DNA from: Acinetobacter cumulans
GTDB taxonomy: Bacteria > Pseudomonadota > Gammaproteobacteria > Pseudomonadales > Moraxellaceae
DNA length: 64,000 nucleotides
Assembly: GCF_003024525.3 (NCBI RefSeq)
Contig: NZ_CP035936.1
Span: forward strand, 113,152 to 177,151
Direction of reading: 5' to 3'
A model generated the notes under the pieces. That model had not been told where the DNA came from and did not search any database. It saw only the letters and a program-made list of their open reading frames with translations. The translations under genes were made by a program, and so were the position numbers. Positions within the stretch are counted from its first letter, which is position 1; the number at the start of each line of letters is the position of its first letter. Below, in pieces: positions 27,514 to 36,692 of this stretch.

Positions 27514-27757
27514 ATATTTTTCAGATATTTCATAGTAATTTAGCACTGTTTAATTATTTTTTATTCAATTCAACGAGAGCGACATGTTTTTTAGGCATTC
27601 ATGTACATTTAAATGTCTTACTCAGCATTGTGTTCTAGATCGTTAGCGTCTTTATAAAACAAAATACAAGCGTGGATTTTGCCTTAGAAATAGACGTCAT
27701 CTTAGCGTGAGCATTTTAAGACGACTTTGCTATCAACAACAAATAAAATTCCAAGTA

Positions 27758-27789
27758 TAAAAAAACCCAATCTTTCGATTGGGTTTTTT
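27758..27789 (-). terminator. Terminator of tRNA-Ser copy 2
   Basis: AAAAAACCCAATC pairs with GATTGGGTTTTTT; the stem sequence differs from that of copy 1 although the adjoining GAATT is shared. It lies about 5 bases beyond the 3' end of the tRNA. Confidence 0.85.
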
Positions 27790-27794
27790 GAATT

Positions 27795-27885
27795 TGGCGG
27801 AAGCGGTGAGATTCGAACTCACGGAGGGGTATAAGCCCTCGTCGGTTTTCAAGACCGGTGCATTAAACCGCTCTGCCACGCTTCC
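27795..27885 (-). tRNA. tRNA-Ser (anticodon UGA), copy 2
   Basis: Identical in all 91 bases to the copy at 27385-27475. It has its own promoter and its own terminator, so the two are separate transcription units. Confidence 0.95.
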
Positions 27886-27894
27886 ATGTTGCGC

Positions 27895-27923
27895 ATCATA
27901 TAAATAAAATGAGTGCTTGGCAA
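27895..27923 (-). promoter_or_regulatory. Promoter of tRNA-Ser copy 2
   Basis: TTGCCA (27923-27918) and TATGAT (27900-27895) are 17 bases apart on the minus strand, followed by GCGC, with the tRNA 9 bases after the -10 box. The elements match those of copy 1 though the spacers differ. Confidence 0.75.
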
Positions 27924-28156
27924 TTATTTTTCAACAATTTCGGTTTGAGTGCTCAAAATAAAAACAAAATACTCATTCCACAACTGTACATATCGCTTGT
28001 GAGGAAACGATCAGCAAAAACTCCGTGCTGAATCGAATAAGATCTTTCAAATCAAAGCGCTTGATATTCAGCTTCAGCGCCCTATGATAGTAGCAAGCCG
28101 ATAACAGCTCATTCTTACTACGGCATCGTTTATCACACAAATTGGAGACAAATCTT

Positions 28157-28636
28157 TTGAATCGAAAACTACTCACAGCTGAAGGTTATCAACGACTACA
28201 AGATGAGTTAAACGATTTGGTTCGTAAGGAACGTCCTGAAATCACCAAAATTGTGTCTTGGGCTGCCAGTCTTGGCGATCGCTCAGAAAATGCTGACTAC
28301 CACTACAACAAAAGAAAGCTACGTGAAATTGACCGTCGTATTCGCTTTTTAACCAAGCTGTTTGAAGTGGCACATAAAGTCGAATACAGCCCAGAGCAAG
28401 CTGGTAAAGCATATTTTGGCGCGTGGGTTGAACTCGAAAATGATGATGCTGAACGCATTAAATTTCGTATTGTCGGTGATGAAGAAATATATGGGCGTAA
28501 AGATTATATCTCTTTGCAATCTCCTGTAGCCAAAGCCTGCTTAGGCAAATCCATCGATGATGAAATACAAGTACAAACACCGAATGGTAAAAAAAGCTGG
28601 TATATCATTCAAATTCAATATGATGTACCAGCCTAA
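28157..28636 (+). CDS. greB: Transcription elongation factor GreB
   Basis: Rescues backtracked RNA polymerase by stimulating transcript cleavage. The N-terminal coiled coil is visible with the acidic tip region (SWAASLGDRSENADYHYNKRKLREIDRRI), and the C-terminal FKBP-like domain contains VARLG-type residues (SPVAKACLGKSIDDEI). I place the start at the TTG at 28157 (MNRKLLTAEGY), 8 bases after GGAGA; a TTG at 28142 would add five residues. There is no ATG start. The length of about 159 residues is normal for GreB. Confidence 0.92.
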   Translation: MNRKLLTAEGYQRLQDELNDLVRKERPEITKIVSWAASLGDRSENADYHYNKRKLREIDRRIRFLTKLFEVAHKVEYSPEQAGKAYFGAWVELENDDAERIKFRIVGDEEIYGRKDYISLQSPVAKACLGKSIDDEIQVQTPNGKKSWYIIQIQYDVPA

Positions 28637-28704
28637 TCTCAATTCAAGATTGCCATTAAACCCCAAACACTGTGTATGTATTTGTAGGTAAAGCTAAGCT
28701 TACT

Positions 28705-29622
28705 TTATACATAGTAAATGGTGCGCTTCTTAGAAAATTTATCTAGCTGTTTTAAAAAGCCTTCAAAATAATCTTTTTCTTTCTCTTCAGTTCGATAGCC
28801 AGCATATAAGGTGCGACGCAAACCCGTTGCTGACACACAATCTAAACGGCGTGAAGTCACCCAGCCTTTTTGTTCATATTCATTTACCACCCAATCAGGT
28901 AAAGCAGCAATACCTCTACCACTTGCGACCAATTGAATTAACATTTGCGTTAAATCTGTGGTACGGATTTGCTTCGGCAAAATATTTGCAGGTATAAACA
29001 AGCGCGACATAATATCCAAACGATGCTTATCGACGGGGTAAGTTACCAATGTTTCATCTGCAAGCTCTTGTACCGTAATATCTTTCGCTCTAACTAAGGG
29101 ATGCGTATTCGACAAAACTAAACGTGATTCATATTCAAAGATGGGAAAATATTCAATGCCTTTTAGTGCAATAGGATCCGCAGTAATTAATAAGTCAAAC
29201 TCCCCTGTTTGTAACAGTTCATGCGGATTCGCCTCAAAACCTGAGGCAAAGTCTAAATCGACATCTGGATACTGCTGGCGATATTGATTAAGCAAAGGCA
29301 TGAGCCAATCAAAACAACTATGACATTCTGAAGAAAAAGTAATTCGACCCGTTTGCCCATGCACAATACGCGTAATATCCGATTGGGCAATTTGCACTTG
29401 AGGTAAAATTTCATCGGCTAACTTTAATAAACGTTGCCCTACATTGGAAAAACTTACCGGGCGACTGCGACGGTTAACCACCTCAACACCAAACCAATGG
29501 TCAAGCTCTTTAAGTTGATGCGAAATCGCAGAAGGTGTGAGACACAAATCATTGGCTGCTGATACCAAAGAGCCATGCTCTCTTAAAGCAATCAGCGTTT
29601 TTAAATGACGAAGTTCAATCAT
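28705..29622 (-). CDS. metR: LysR-family regulator, MetR-like
   Basis: A LysR-type transcription factor. The N-terminal winged helix (MIELRHLKTLIALREHGSL ... LTPSAISHQLKEL) is followed by the effector domain. Two features resemble MetR, the homocysteine-sensing activator of methionine genes: the FSSECHSCFDWLMPLL segment and GEFDLLITADPI. The length of 306 residues fits. I prefer the start at 29622; the frame goes on to 29682. No met gene is adjacent, but ahcY-metF lie about 14 kb away. The MetR name is likely, not certain. Confidence 0.8.
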   Translation of the reverse strand: MIELRHLKTLIALREHGSLVSAANDLCLTPSAISHQLKELDHWFGVEVVNRRSRPVSFSNVGQRLLKLADEILPQVQIAQSDITRIVHGQTGRITFSSECHSCFDWLMPLLNQYRQQYPDVDLDFASGFEANPHELLQTGEFDLLITADPIALKGIEYFPIFEYESRLVLSNTHPLVRAKDITVQELADETLVTYPVDKHRLDIMSRLFIPANILPKQIRTTDLTQMLIQLVASGRGIAALPDWVVNEYEQKGWVTSRRLDCVSATGLRRTLYAGYRTEEKEKDYFEGFLKQLDKFSKKRTIYYV

Positions 29623-30789
29623 GGGAGATCTAGATGTAATAATCAATGCAAACACTATAAGTGAATATTTTTCATCTTTCAATTTTAATCATTAGATTCC
29701 TTCACAAACAAAGTTTTCTTCCTTTCAAATACAGTCCTCCTATATGTGGAATTCCGTCCAAATCCAGATTCTCAACGACAGACTTGCTCTGCAAATCAAA
29801 TAGCATCAAGAATGCTTTAAATGGCTAGCCTTAATACAGCGACATTTATGGATCAGGGATCTATCAAATATAGGCATCAAATTTTTAATAGCTAAAATCG
29901 TAAATATGACTAAAAAGTGTCAATGAAAAATGGGACATGATTGGCTGTTATTTCCTGCAAAAGCACAGCAATTTTTACTTATCAAGCTGAACACTAAAAT
30001 TTGCATAAATTTCATACATTAGATCAACTCTTTTCTTCATATATACATCCTGAATTTTATTTAAAAATCTCAGTTTTTAAAGCTCTCATGATGGCCTAAT
30101 CTTATCGGTAGTTATCGCTTAAGCTCGTTGTACTGTTAATGGCTTATTTACAACTATCGTTTTCACCTATAAAACAAGTTAATTTTGTCTATTTTTACAA
30201 TCAAGCATACAACAATATCTCGTTGTTATTTATTGCATATTTAGTGCATTTTTTTTAAAAGTAGCCCAATACTCCAAAGTTTAAATTGAACCATCAAATA
30301 CACTGTAATATACGTAAAATCTGAGTTTATTTAACGCATAAAATAAGTCCATTTAAGATACAAAACAGCCTCGTTTCAGGTCATTTTTTGAAGAATGACA
30401 TTTTCAATTTAATAAGATTTTTTGACATATTTACTTTCATTTTCAAGTATCAAAATTTACACAATTCGCTCACTTTTAACACAACACTTGTACCACCATA
30501 TTTTGCAATTTTTTTTATTTATTTATTTCAATAACTTATATTGTTAATTTTTAAATATTTTCGTACAAAATTTGACAAGCATTTTTTTGCTCTTTATTAT
30601 GCGCACATCTTTTAAGCGAATTTGTTTTTTCATCAGTGTAGAAATTCTACATATTTCCCATTTTTTCCTAGTCATTCTGAATGACGTTCATGACTGCCCA
30701 ACCCTTATTGAATTTATCAAACTTGAGAAAGTATGAGGCATTTTTTGTCTTCACTTTTTAGGGCATAAATTACTTGTAGCGGAGACAAC
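29623..30789. other. Long AT-rich intergenic region
   Basis: About 1.17 kb with no supportable protein gene in any frame, no tRNA and no clear repeat. It is very AT-rich with several T- and A-runs, especially 30230-30620. It precedes the MltF-like gene, which has GGAG at 30780-30783. The region may hold promoters of both flanking genes, a decayed gene or an unrecognised small RNA; I cannot support any of these. Confidence 0.4.
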
Positions 30790-31902
30790 ATGCACAGTAG
30801 TTCAACTTCTGGGTCGAGGCTTTGCCTTAACTCTTTAAACTCTCTCCCTTTAAAAGCATTTGTATTTAGTACTGTCTTAATTCCGTTTCACAGTATTAAT
30901 GCAAGTAAGACAACCCATCAATATGATTCGGTTGTAAATAGCAACAAACTAATTGTCGTATCAGTTGCAGATGTAAGCACTGCCTTTAAAGATGGCCAGC
31001 ACTTACATGGCTTTGGTTATGATCTTGCGCGCAACTATGCAGAAAGCATCAATGTAAAACTTGATTTTAAAATTGTTCCAGACAATGCAACCGCTTTAAA
31101 AATGGTATCTAAAGGTCAAGCCAACTTCGCCATGACCACCAGTAGCATTCAATCGATTGAAGCTAAGCATTTAACTTCATTTTCTGCGAGCTGTGGCGAT
31201 ACCGTTTCACTGCAAAAAAATGGCTTAAATAGCAACCTGAATTGGGTTTTTAAAGACGCCAGTGATCCACTTAGCCAAACTGCAAGTGGTTTTATTTGCC
31301 GTGCAAAGCAAAATGGTTCTATTGGGCAATTAGCATCTTTTTATAATCGTAATGTTTTAAAGCAAGATGCGCTCAACACGATCCAACGGGATCTGAGCAA
31401 ACGTATGCCTATATATAAGGCAAGCTTTAAGAAAACTGCACAGCAATATAATCTTGACTGGCATTTATTGGCAGCTATTGGTTATCAAGAGTCATATTTA
31501 AAACCGGACTCTGTATCACCTACTGGCGTACGCGGGCTGATGATGCTGACCAACAGCACAGCGAAAGCAATGGGTGTAAGTAATCGCACAGATCCAGCGC
31601 AAAGCATCCAAGGCGGTGCGAAGTACTATGATCAAATGCTGGCACGATATGCACATATCCCAATGCCTGACCGTAACTGGTATGCATTGGTTGCATATAA
31701 CATGGGGCCAGGTGCAGTTTCGCAATTGCAAAGCAAAATTAAAGCTCAGGGTAAAAATCCAAACAAATGGGTGAACCTCTACACTTATTTAGACCGTAAC
31801 AAAGCCAGCAATGGTCGTTATCGTCAAGCTGTACAATATGTCACACGTATCCGTGCCTATTTAGAGCATATTAAGACCACACCGCAATTGGTGAATATCT
31901 AA
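30790..31902 (+). CDS. MltF-like lytic transglycosylase
   Basis: A 370-residue envelope protein. It has a signal peptide (SLPLKAFVFSTVLIPFHSINA), a shortened solute-binding-like part (residues about 50-155, LIVVSVADVSTAF ... GFGYDLARNYAESI) and a C-terminal SLT domain. In the SLT domain the catalytic glutamate is E234 in GYQESYLKPDSVSPTG, followed by RGLMMLTNSTA and YNMGPGAV. MltF cleaves peptidoglycan between MurNAc and GlcNAc. The binding part is about half the usual length and contains two or three cysteines not typical of the family. It stands alone after the long gap. Confidence 0.88.
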   Translation: MHSSSTSGSRLCLNSLNSLPLKAFVFSTVLIPFHSINASKTTHQYDSVVNSNKLIVVSVADVSTAFKDGQHLHGFGYDLARNYAESINVKLDFKIVPDNATALKMVSKGQANFAMTTSSIQSIEAKHLTSFSASCGDTVSLQKNGLNSNLNWVFKDASDPLSQTASGFICRAKQNGSIGQLASFYNRNVLKQDALNTIQRDLSKRMPIYKASFKKTAQQYNLDWHLLAAIGYQESYLKPDSVSPTGVRGLMMLTNSTAKAMGVSNRTDPAQSIQGGAKYYDQMLARYAHIPMPDRNWYALVAYNMGPGAVSQLQSKIKAQGKNPNKWVNLYTYLDRNKASNGRYRQAVQYVTRIRAYLEHIKTTPQLVNI

Positions 31903-31933
31903 AGCTAGTTTTATACGCCTCGCTCAAAGATCG

Positions 31934-31966
31934 AAAAAAAAAGCTTACCCAAGGGTAAGCTTTTTT
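31934..31966 (+). terminator. Intrinsic terminator
   Basis: AAAAAGCTTACCC pairs with GGGTAAGCTTTTT. It lies between two converging genes and could serve both. Confidence 0.85.
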
Positions 31967-31998
31967 GATTTGAAGTGATTCACTTCATCTCATGAGTC

Positions 31999-32382
31999 TT
32001 AAGCCGTTTGCTCAAGTACTTTTTTGAATAAGTCTTTTTGTTCTTGGCTAGGCTTTGCAGTTTGCAGTGCCATCAATTGTGACATGTCACCTTGAACTTT
32101 TATTTTGCCTGTCATGAATGCTTGCATAGCTGCAGCCATATCAAACTCAAGGAATACTTTACGTAAAGTTTCAGCATCCATGTTTAGCGTTGTTTTTGCG
32201 TTTGCAGATAAGCCTTTTTTAATTGCGCCACCGTCTAAAGACAATTCAGTATTGCCAGAAGCGTCTGCAACAACCAAATTAATCGCAAGATTTGCCAGAG
32301 CTGGTGGTAAGTTTAAGTCACCTGCTTGAGCAGTTAGAGTTTCTACAGTCGAAAACCAATCGTCAGTTAAAAAAGCTGGCAT
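31999..32382 (-). CDS. SCP2 sterol-binding-domain protein
   Basis: A 127-residue soluble protein of the SCP-2 fold, which binds lipids or acyl-CoA in a hydrophobic tunnel. Typical parts are LPPALANLAINLVVADASGNTE-like strands (split here), then MDAETLRKVFLEFDMAAAMQAFMTGKIKVQGDMSQLM, with the conserved GKIKVQGD. Bacterial members are poorly characterised, and no lipid pathway genes are next to it. It probably forms its own transcription unit; a terminator lies beyond its 3' end. Confidence 0.85.
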   Translation of the reverse strand: MPAFLTDDWFSTVETLTAQAGDLNLPPALANLAINLVVADASGNTELSLDGGAIKKGLSANAKTTLNMDAETLRKVFLEFDMAAAMQAFMTGKIKVQGDMSQLMALQTAKPSQEQKDLFKKVLEQTA

Positions 32383-32557
32383 GTTCTATCCTCAATCTCT
32401 TTGTTCGTGTGTGCAGCCTATCCAGACAGCATTTTAAAAGAAGCATTTTTTGCTTGTCGCTTGTTATAGCATGATCACCTGCAAAATAGCTAAAGAATTT
32501 TGCACGCACCGTTCAATTTTAATCAAAACCATACAACAATGAATAAAATCAAATACA

Positions 32558-32592
32558 TAAAAAAAGCACCTGAGTTTCAGATGCTTTTTTGA
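32558..32592 (-). terminator. Intrinsic terminator after ttcA
   Basis: GCACCTGA pairs with TCAGATGC (one mismatch), flanked by A- and T-runs, beyond the 3' end of ttcA. Confidence 0.7.
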
Positions 32593-32605
32593 ATGCCTTT
32601 AGAAC

Positions 32606-33535
32606 TTAGTCCGCAACAAAACCTAAATTCACCATGTTAATGCGTTTGCTTTCGCCTTCTGGTGCTTCTTCAGTTGAGCATGCACCCTCTTTGAAGTCAA
32701 ACTCACGTTCACTATCTAGCGCTTCGAAATCAAATAATTCTCGGTCAGCCAATTGTGATGGTGATACATTTTGCAATGCACCAAAAATGCTGTGCAAACG
32801 TTTTGGATATTCTTTATCCCAGCTACGAAGCATATCGTTCAATATGGCACGCTGTAAGTTTTCTTGCGAGCCACATAAGTTACATGGAATGATTGGAAAC
32901 TTGCGCATTTCAGCATATTTGATAATGTCTTTTTCTTCCACATAAGCCAGTGGACGAATCAAGATATTCTTTTTATCCGAAGATAAAAGTTTTGGTGGCA
33001 TCGCTTTTAAGCTACCGCCATGGAACAAGTTCAAAAAGAAAGTCGCCAAGATATCATCACGATGATGACCTAAAGCCACTTTAGTTGCACCAATTTCTTG
33101 CGCAAAACCATACAAAGAACCACGACGTAAACGAGAACACACAGCACAATAAGTTTTACCTTCAGGGGTAAGTTTTTTTGTGATGCTATAAGTGTCTTTT
33201 TCCAAGATATAGTACGGAATGTTATTTTCTTCTAAATAACGTGGCAGTACTTCTTCAGGGAAACCTGGCTGTTTTTGGTCAAGGTTAACTGCAACCACAT
33301 CAAAGTTGATTGGCGCAATGCGTTTAAACTGAAGCAAGATATCCAGCAAGGTATAACTGTCTTTACCACCAGAAATACACACCATAACCTTGTCACCATC
33401 TTCGATCATTTTAAAATCGCGGATCGCATGACCGACTTGGCGACGGAGCTTTTTCAGCAAACGATAGTAAGCTGAGCTGGTAGGCAGTTCAGGCTTGAAA
33501 TTAAATCCTTGTTCGGACTCAACTGGCGAGTACAT
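32606..33535 (-). CDS. ttcA: tRNA 2-thiocytidine synthetase TtcA
   Basis: Thiolates cytidine 32 of several tRNAs, using ATP and an iron-sulfur cluster. The PP-loop ATPase motif [13 protein letters not shown] is clear. Two CxxC motifs that bind the cluster follow ([10 protein letters not shown] and PCNLCGSQ). [15 protein letters not shown] motif lies between them. I prefer the start [11 protein letters not shown] at 33535; the frame runs on to an ATG at 33571. The C-terminus carries a longer acidic tail than usual. The upstream region holds DnaA-box-like sites. Confidence 0.94.
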   Translation of the reverse strand: MYSPVESEQGFNFKPELPTSSAYYRLLKKLRRQVGHAIRDFKMIEDGDKVMVCISGGKDSYTLLDILLQFKRIAPINFDVVAVNLDQKQPGFPEEVLPRYLEENNIPYYILEKDTYSITKKLTPEGKTYCAVCSRLRRGSLYGFAQEIGATKVALGHHRDDILATFFLNLFHGGSLKAMPPKLLSSDKKNILIRPLAYVEEKDIIKYAEMRKFPIIPCNLCGSQENLQRAILNDMLRSWDKEYPKRLHSIFGALQNVSPSQLADRELFDFEALDSEREFDFKEGACSTEEAPEGESKRINMVNLGFVAD

Positions 33536-33713
33536 AGACGAGATTAACCCATAAATAAAATAACCGCGCAATTTTAGCTGATTCGCTCTCTCACCGCATT
33601 AAAAGAATGTAAATTCCATAAATTGTCAAAATACAGTCATAATCAAGTAATCGAAGCGCGGTAAATTTGAACGCTTGCGTCTGTTTTTTAGCCAAGATGC
33701 TTATCTTTTGGAC

Positions 33714-33758
33714 TTTTCCACAGTTTTCCACAAAAGCTGTGGATAACTTTGTGGATTC
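33714..33758. promoter_or_regulatory. Cluster of DnaA-box-like 9-mers
   Basis: Four close matches to the DnaA box (TTATCCACA) lie in 45 bases: TTTTCCACA at 33714-33722 and again at 33724-33732, a perfect box in the other orientation (TGTGGATAA) at 33738-33746, and TGTGGATTC at 33750-33758. No dnaA gene is nearby. Function unknown: a DnaA-titration or regulatory site are possibilities. Confidence 0.5.
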
Positions 33759-34036
33759 TAAAAGGCTTGACAGCTTGATCCACCCTTATTTTAAGGCTTT
33801 CATTTAGATTGATCATTTTTTGATCAATTTAATATTCCTTAAATATCAATACCTTAAATGTGTCAAGTTATGCTCATTAAAAAAAAATAAATATTTTTTT
33901 TGATTATTGAATCAGCAAAATGACTTGCTTTTTACAAACTAGCCGATAAATAAACAGATCAAAGCTTTTCATCGCTTTTATTTTTGCTACACTCTATTTG
34001 TACTGTTTGGGGACAGAAGTTTTTTCGACGACGACA

Positions 34037-34912
34037 ATGAAAAATAAATCAAAAAATTTTGCATTTTGCATTTTGGGATCAGTACTGTCTTTCGGCATGG
34101 TTGAAATAAGCCATGCAGGAAAAATTTATATTTATAAAGATAAACAAGGCAGCACCCTACTCACCAACCGTCAAAGTGCAGATAAATCACTCACAAAAGT
34201 GAAAGTGACCTATTATCCAGACAGTAATATCCACACTTATAATAACTGGGGATCAAACGAATCTTCAGTTTTGCCCAGCTATAGCCGTAACAAAAATGCC
34301 TTCGACCACATTATTAAACAGGCCGCTCAACAACACGGTGTTTCTGAAGGTTTAATTAAAGCCGTCATGCATACTGAATCTGGCTTTAATGTGAATGCCC
34401 GTTCCCCAGTCGGTGCCCAAGGTCTAATGCAACTGATGCCAGCAACAGCTCGACGCTTTAATGTGTCAAATGCTTATGATCCATTTCAAAACATTATGGC
34501 AGGTGCACGTTACTTGGCATGGTTAACCAAGCGCTTTAATGGCAACACGTCTTTAGTTTTAGCTGGTTATAATGCAGGAGAAGGCAATGTGCAAAAGTAC
34601 GGCGGTGTGCCACCTTTTCGTGAAACACAAGACTATGTACGCCGTGTGACCAGTCGCTATAACAACTTATATGCAAACGGCGCAAGTACAATCAGCGATT
34701 ACAATACCAGTACGGCATCAAATTCAGGTGCAGGCAAAATCATTGCTAGCTCAGCCAATTATGAGCAAAATGAAACATCGACTGAACTTAAAGCCAGTAA
34801 TAAATATCAGCGTCATGTAATTCAAAATGCGAGCAATAGCTTTACTGATGCACCAGGCTCCTATACCACGGCCAATGCGACTGCCTCTGCACATATCTAT
34901 TTTAAAGATTAA
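34037..34912 (+). CDS. Lytic transglycosylase with DUF4124-like N-terminus
   Basis: A 291-residue secreted or periplasmic protein. The signal peptide is FAFCILGSVLSFGMVEISHA. A short DUF4124-like module follows (GKIYIYKDKQGSTLLTNRQ). Then comes an SLT domain: E114 in MHTESGFNVNARSPVGA is the catalytic glutamate, with GLMQLMPATARRF and AGYNAGEGNVQKYGGVPPF. The C-terminal 70 residues are low-complexity, rich in Ser, Thr and Asn. I place the start at the ATG at 34037; a TTG at 33998 is in frame. It stands alone. Confidence 0.9.
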   Translation: MKNKSKNFAFCILGSVLSFGMVEISHAGKIYIYKDKQGSTLLTNRQSADKSLTKVKVTYYPDSNIHTYNNWGSNESSVLPSYSRNKNAFDHIIKQAAQQHGVSEGLIKAVMHTESGFNVNARSPVGAQGLMQLMPATARRFNVSNAYDPFQNIMAGARYLAWLTKRFNGNTSLVLAGYNAGEGNVQKYGGVPPFRETQDYVRRVTSRYNNLYANGASTISDYNTSTASNSGAGKIIASSANYEQNETSTELKASNKYQRHVIQNASNSFTDAPGSYTTANATASAHIYFKD

Positions 34913-35046
34913 AAAGACAGCATTTTTCTTTTTTCTGAGAGATTTACTAATTATTTCTTGAAATTATTAGACTTTCACCTCATATTGAACTTAATGATTA
35001 TGATTTGTAGATCAGATTATTTTTCCATAATACGAGGATTTTCTCA

Positions 35047-35952
35047 ATGATGCGGATTGGTTTGTTCTTGCTAACCAACCTCGCGGTACTGATTGTAGCT
35101 GGCATTATTTTGTCACTCTTCGGTGTCGGCAGTTACCACGGCGCAGGCGGCTTACAGCTTGGCAACCTAATGGTAATCTGTTTTGTGTTTGGTATGGTTG
35201 GTTCTTTAATTTCTCTATTCATGTCTAAATGGATGGCGAAAAAAACCACTGGTACTGAAATTATCGACCCGAACGCACCGCGTAGCCAAGCTGAAGCGTG
35301 GCTTTTACAAGAAGTTGCTCAACTTGCGCAACGTGCTGGCATTAAAATGCCTGAAGTTGGTATTTTCCCCTCTTATCAATCTAACGCTTTCGCAACAGGT
35401 TGGAACAAAAACGACGCACTTGTCGCTGTTTCAACGGGTTTGCTAGAACGTATGAACAAAGACGAACTTCGCGCTGTATTGGCACATGAAATTGGCCACG
35501 TAGCCAATGGCGACATGGTGACCTTGGCTTTGGTTCAAGGTGTAGTCAACGCCTTTGTGATGTTCTTTGCACGTGTTGCAGGCGATTTTATTGACCGTAA
35601 TGTCTTTGGTCGCGAAGAAGGTGAAGCACCTGGTATCGCTTATTTTGTGATTACGATTGTGCTGGATATCGTGTTTGGTATTCTTGCTTCATCTATCGTG
35701 ATGTGGTTCTCGCGTTATCGTGAATACCGCGCTGACGAAGCGGGTGCTCGCCTAGCAGGCAAACAAGCCATGATTTCTGCATTGTTACGTTTACAAGCAG
35801 AATCTGAAATGCCAGATGCGATGCCTAAAGAAATGAAAGCTTTTGCGATTTCTGCAGGACGTGAAGAAGGTTTTAGTTTAGCTGCTTTGTTCCAAACTCA
35901 CCCAACGATCGAACAACGTGTTGCCGCATTACAGCAATTAGATTGCCCATAA
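35047..35952 (+). CDS. htpX: Membrane zinc protease HtpX
   Basis: An inner-membrane M48 protease that degrades misfolded membrane proteins, with FtsH. The HEIGH zinc motif is at residues 147-151 and the third ligand lies in the [11 protein letters not shown] segment. Two N-terminal helices and two internal ones are visible. The length of 301 residues is standard. A second ATG (35050) directly follows the first; either could be used. A terminator follows at 35974. Confidence 0.95.
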   Translation: MMRIGLFLLTNLAVLIVAGIILSLFGVGSYHGAGGLQLGNLMVICFVFGMVGSLISLFMSKWMAKKTTGTEIIDPNAPRSQAEAWLLQEVAQLAQRAGIKMPEVGIFPSYQSNAFATGWNKNDALVAVSTGLLERMNKDELRAVLAHEIGHVANGDMVTLALVQGVVNAFVMFFARVAGDFIDRNVFGREEGEAPGIAYFVITIVLDIVFGILASSIVMWFSRYREYRADEAGARLAGKQAMISALLRLQAESEMPDAMPKEMKAFAISAGREEGFSLAALFQTHPTIEQRVAALQQLDCP

Positions 35953-35973
35953 TGTTAGCTTAAGTATTCGATG

Positions 35974-36002
35974 AAAAAAGCCTCCTTCGCGGAGGCTTTT
36001 TT
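35974..36002 (+). terminator. Intrinsic terminator after htpX
   Basis: AAAAAAGCCTCC pairs with GGAGGCTTTTTT around TTCGC, with a T-run. It lies between two converging genes. Confidence 0.88.
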
Positions 36003-36034
36003 AATGTCTGTATTGTTGTTTAAATACATCACAT

Positions 36035-36631
36035 TTAAAAATGCTGTATCCATTGCCACAACCAAACACCACCCATCCACATCGCAAATAAAAATAATAC
36101 AATGAACAACAGCCCCAACAAGTCTGGAATATGAATCCAGATCCACGCCACAATTGGATTACGCCAAAAAGCTGAATGTTGCTGTTTCTGTTCTAATTGT
36201 TCGTGCAAGAAAGGATGCACCACATGTGTATCACTACGAATTTGATATTCTTCACGAATATGCGTATGTACCACATCTAAGGCCTTGCGACTTGGACGAA
36301 TAAAAACATCAAATACCGTTCCTACAATAGGAATAAAGCCCACAACAGCATCTAACATTGCCATTTTCATCACAGGGTTTAGTTTTTGCTGTGGTACACC
36401 AATTTGCTTGGCTTTCATAATGGCATAACAGGTCAAAACAAAACCTGCGATGTCTCCTGCAATTGGAATGGTACTTAAAGCAGCATCCGCACCTACGCCT
36501 TGCTTGGTAAATGGAATCCTTATGACAGAGTCCATCATGTTGGCAAATTTAGCCAAGTCACGTTCTAAGCGAATCACCTCTTGCTCTGACAATTTTTTTT
36601 CAAGATTTTTAATCTGTTTATTTTCGGTCAT
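36035..36631 (-). CDS. DUF4112-family membrane protein
   Basis: A 198-residue protein of the DUF4112 family. The core is FANMMDSVIRIPFTKQGVGAD, then ALSTIPIAGDIAGFVLTCYAIMKA, and LDAVVGFIPIVGTVFDVFIRPSRKA; two hydrophobic segments lie there. A further C-terminal membrane helix (DLLGLLFIVLFLFAMWMGGVWLW) follows a charged stretch. Function unknown. I prefer the ATG at 36631, with GGA 8 bases before it; a TTG at 36643 is in frame. Confidence 0.82.
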   Translation of the reverse strand: MTENKQIKNLEKKLSEQEVIRLERDLAKFANMMDSVIRIPFTKQGVGADAALSTIPIAGDIAGFVLTCYAIMKAKQIGVPQQKLNPVMKMAMLDAVVGFIPIVGTVFDVFIRPSRKALDVVHTHIREEYQIRSDTHVVHPFLHEQLEQKQQHSAFWRNPIVAWIWIHIPDLLGLLFIVLFLFAMWMGGVWLWQWIQHF

Positions 36632-36692
36632 TGTATTGTCCAAATGCGATTAAATCAGGCAAAACATAAGTTATAAATCCATAGTAACTTAC

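Noticed and set aside
27336..27638. A 100-codon open frame on the plus strand
   Set aside because: It runs through the tRNA-Ser gene in antisense; the translated peptide is a well-known artefact of that tRNA.
33700..33800. The chromosomal origin of replication
   Set aside because: DnaA-box-like sites are present but dnaA, dnaN, rpmH and an AT-rich unwinding pattern with further boxes are not seen; a single small cluster is not enough.
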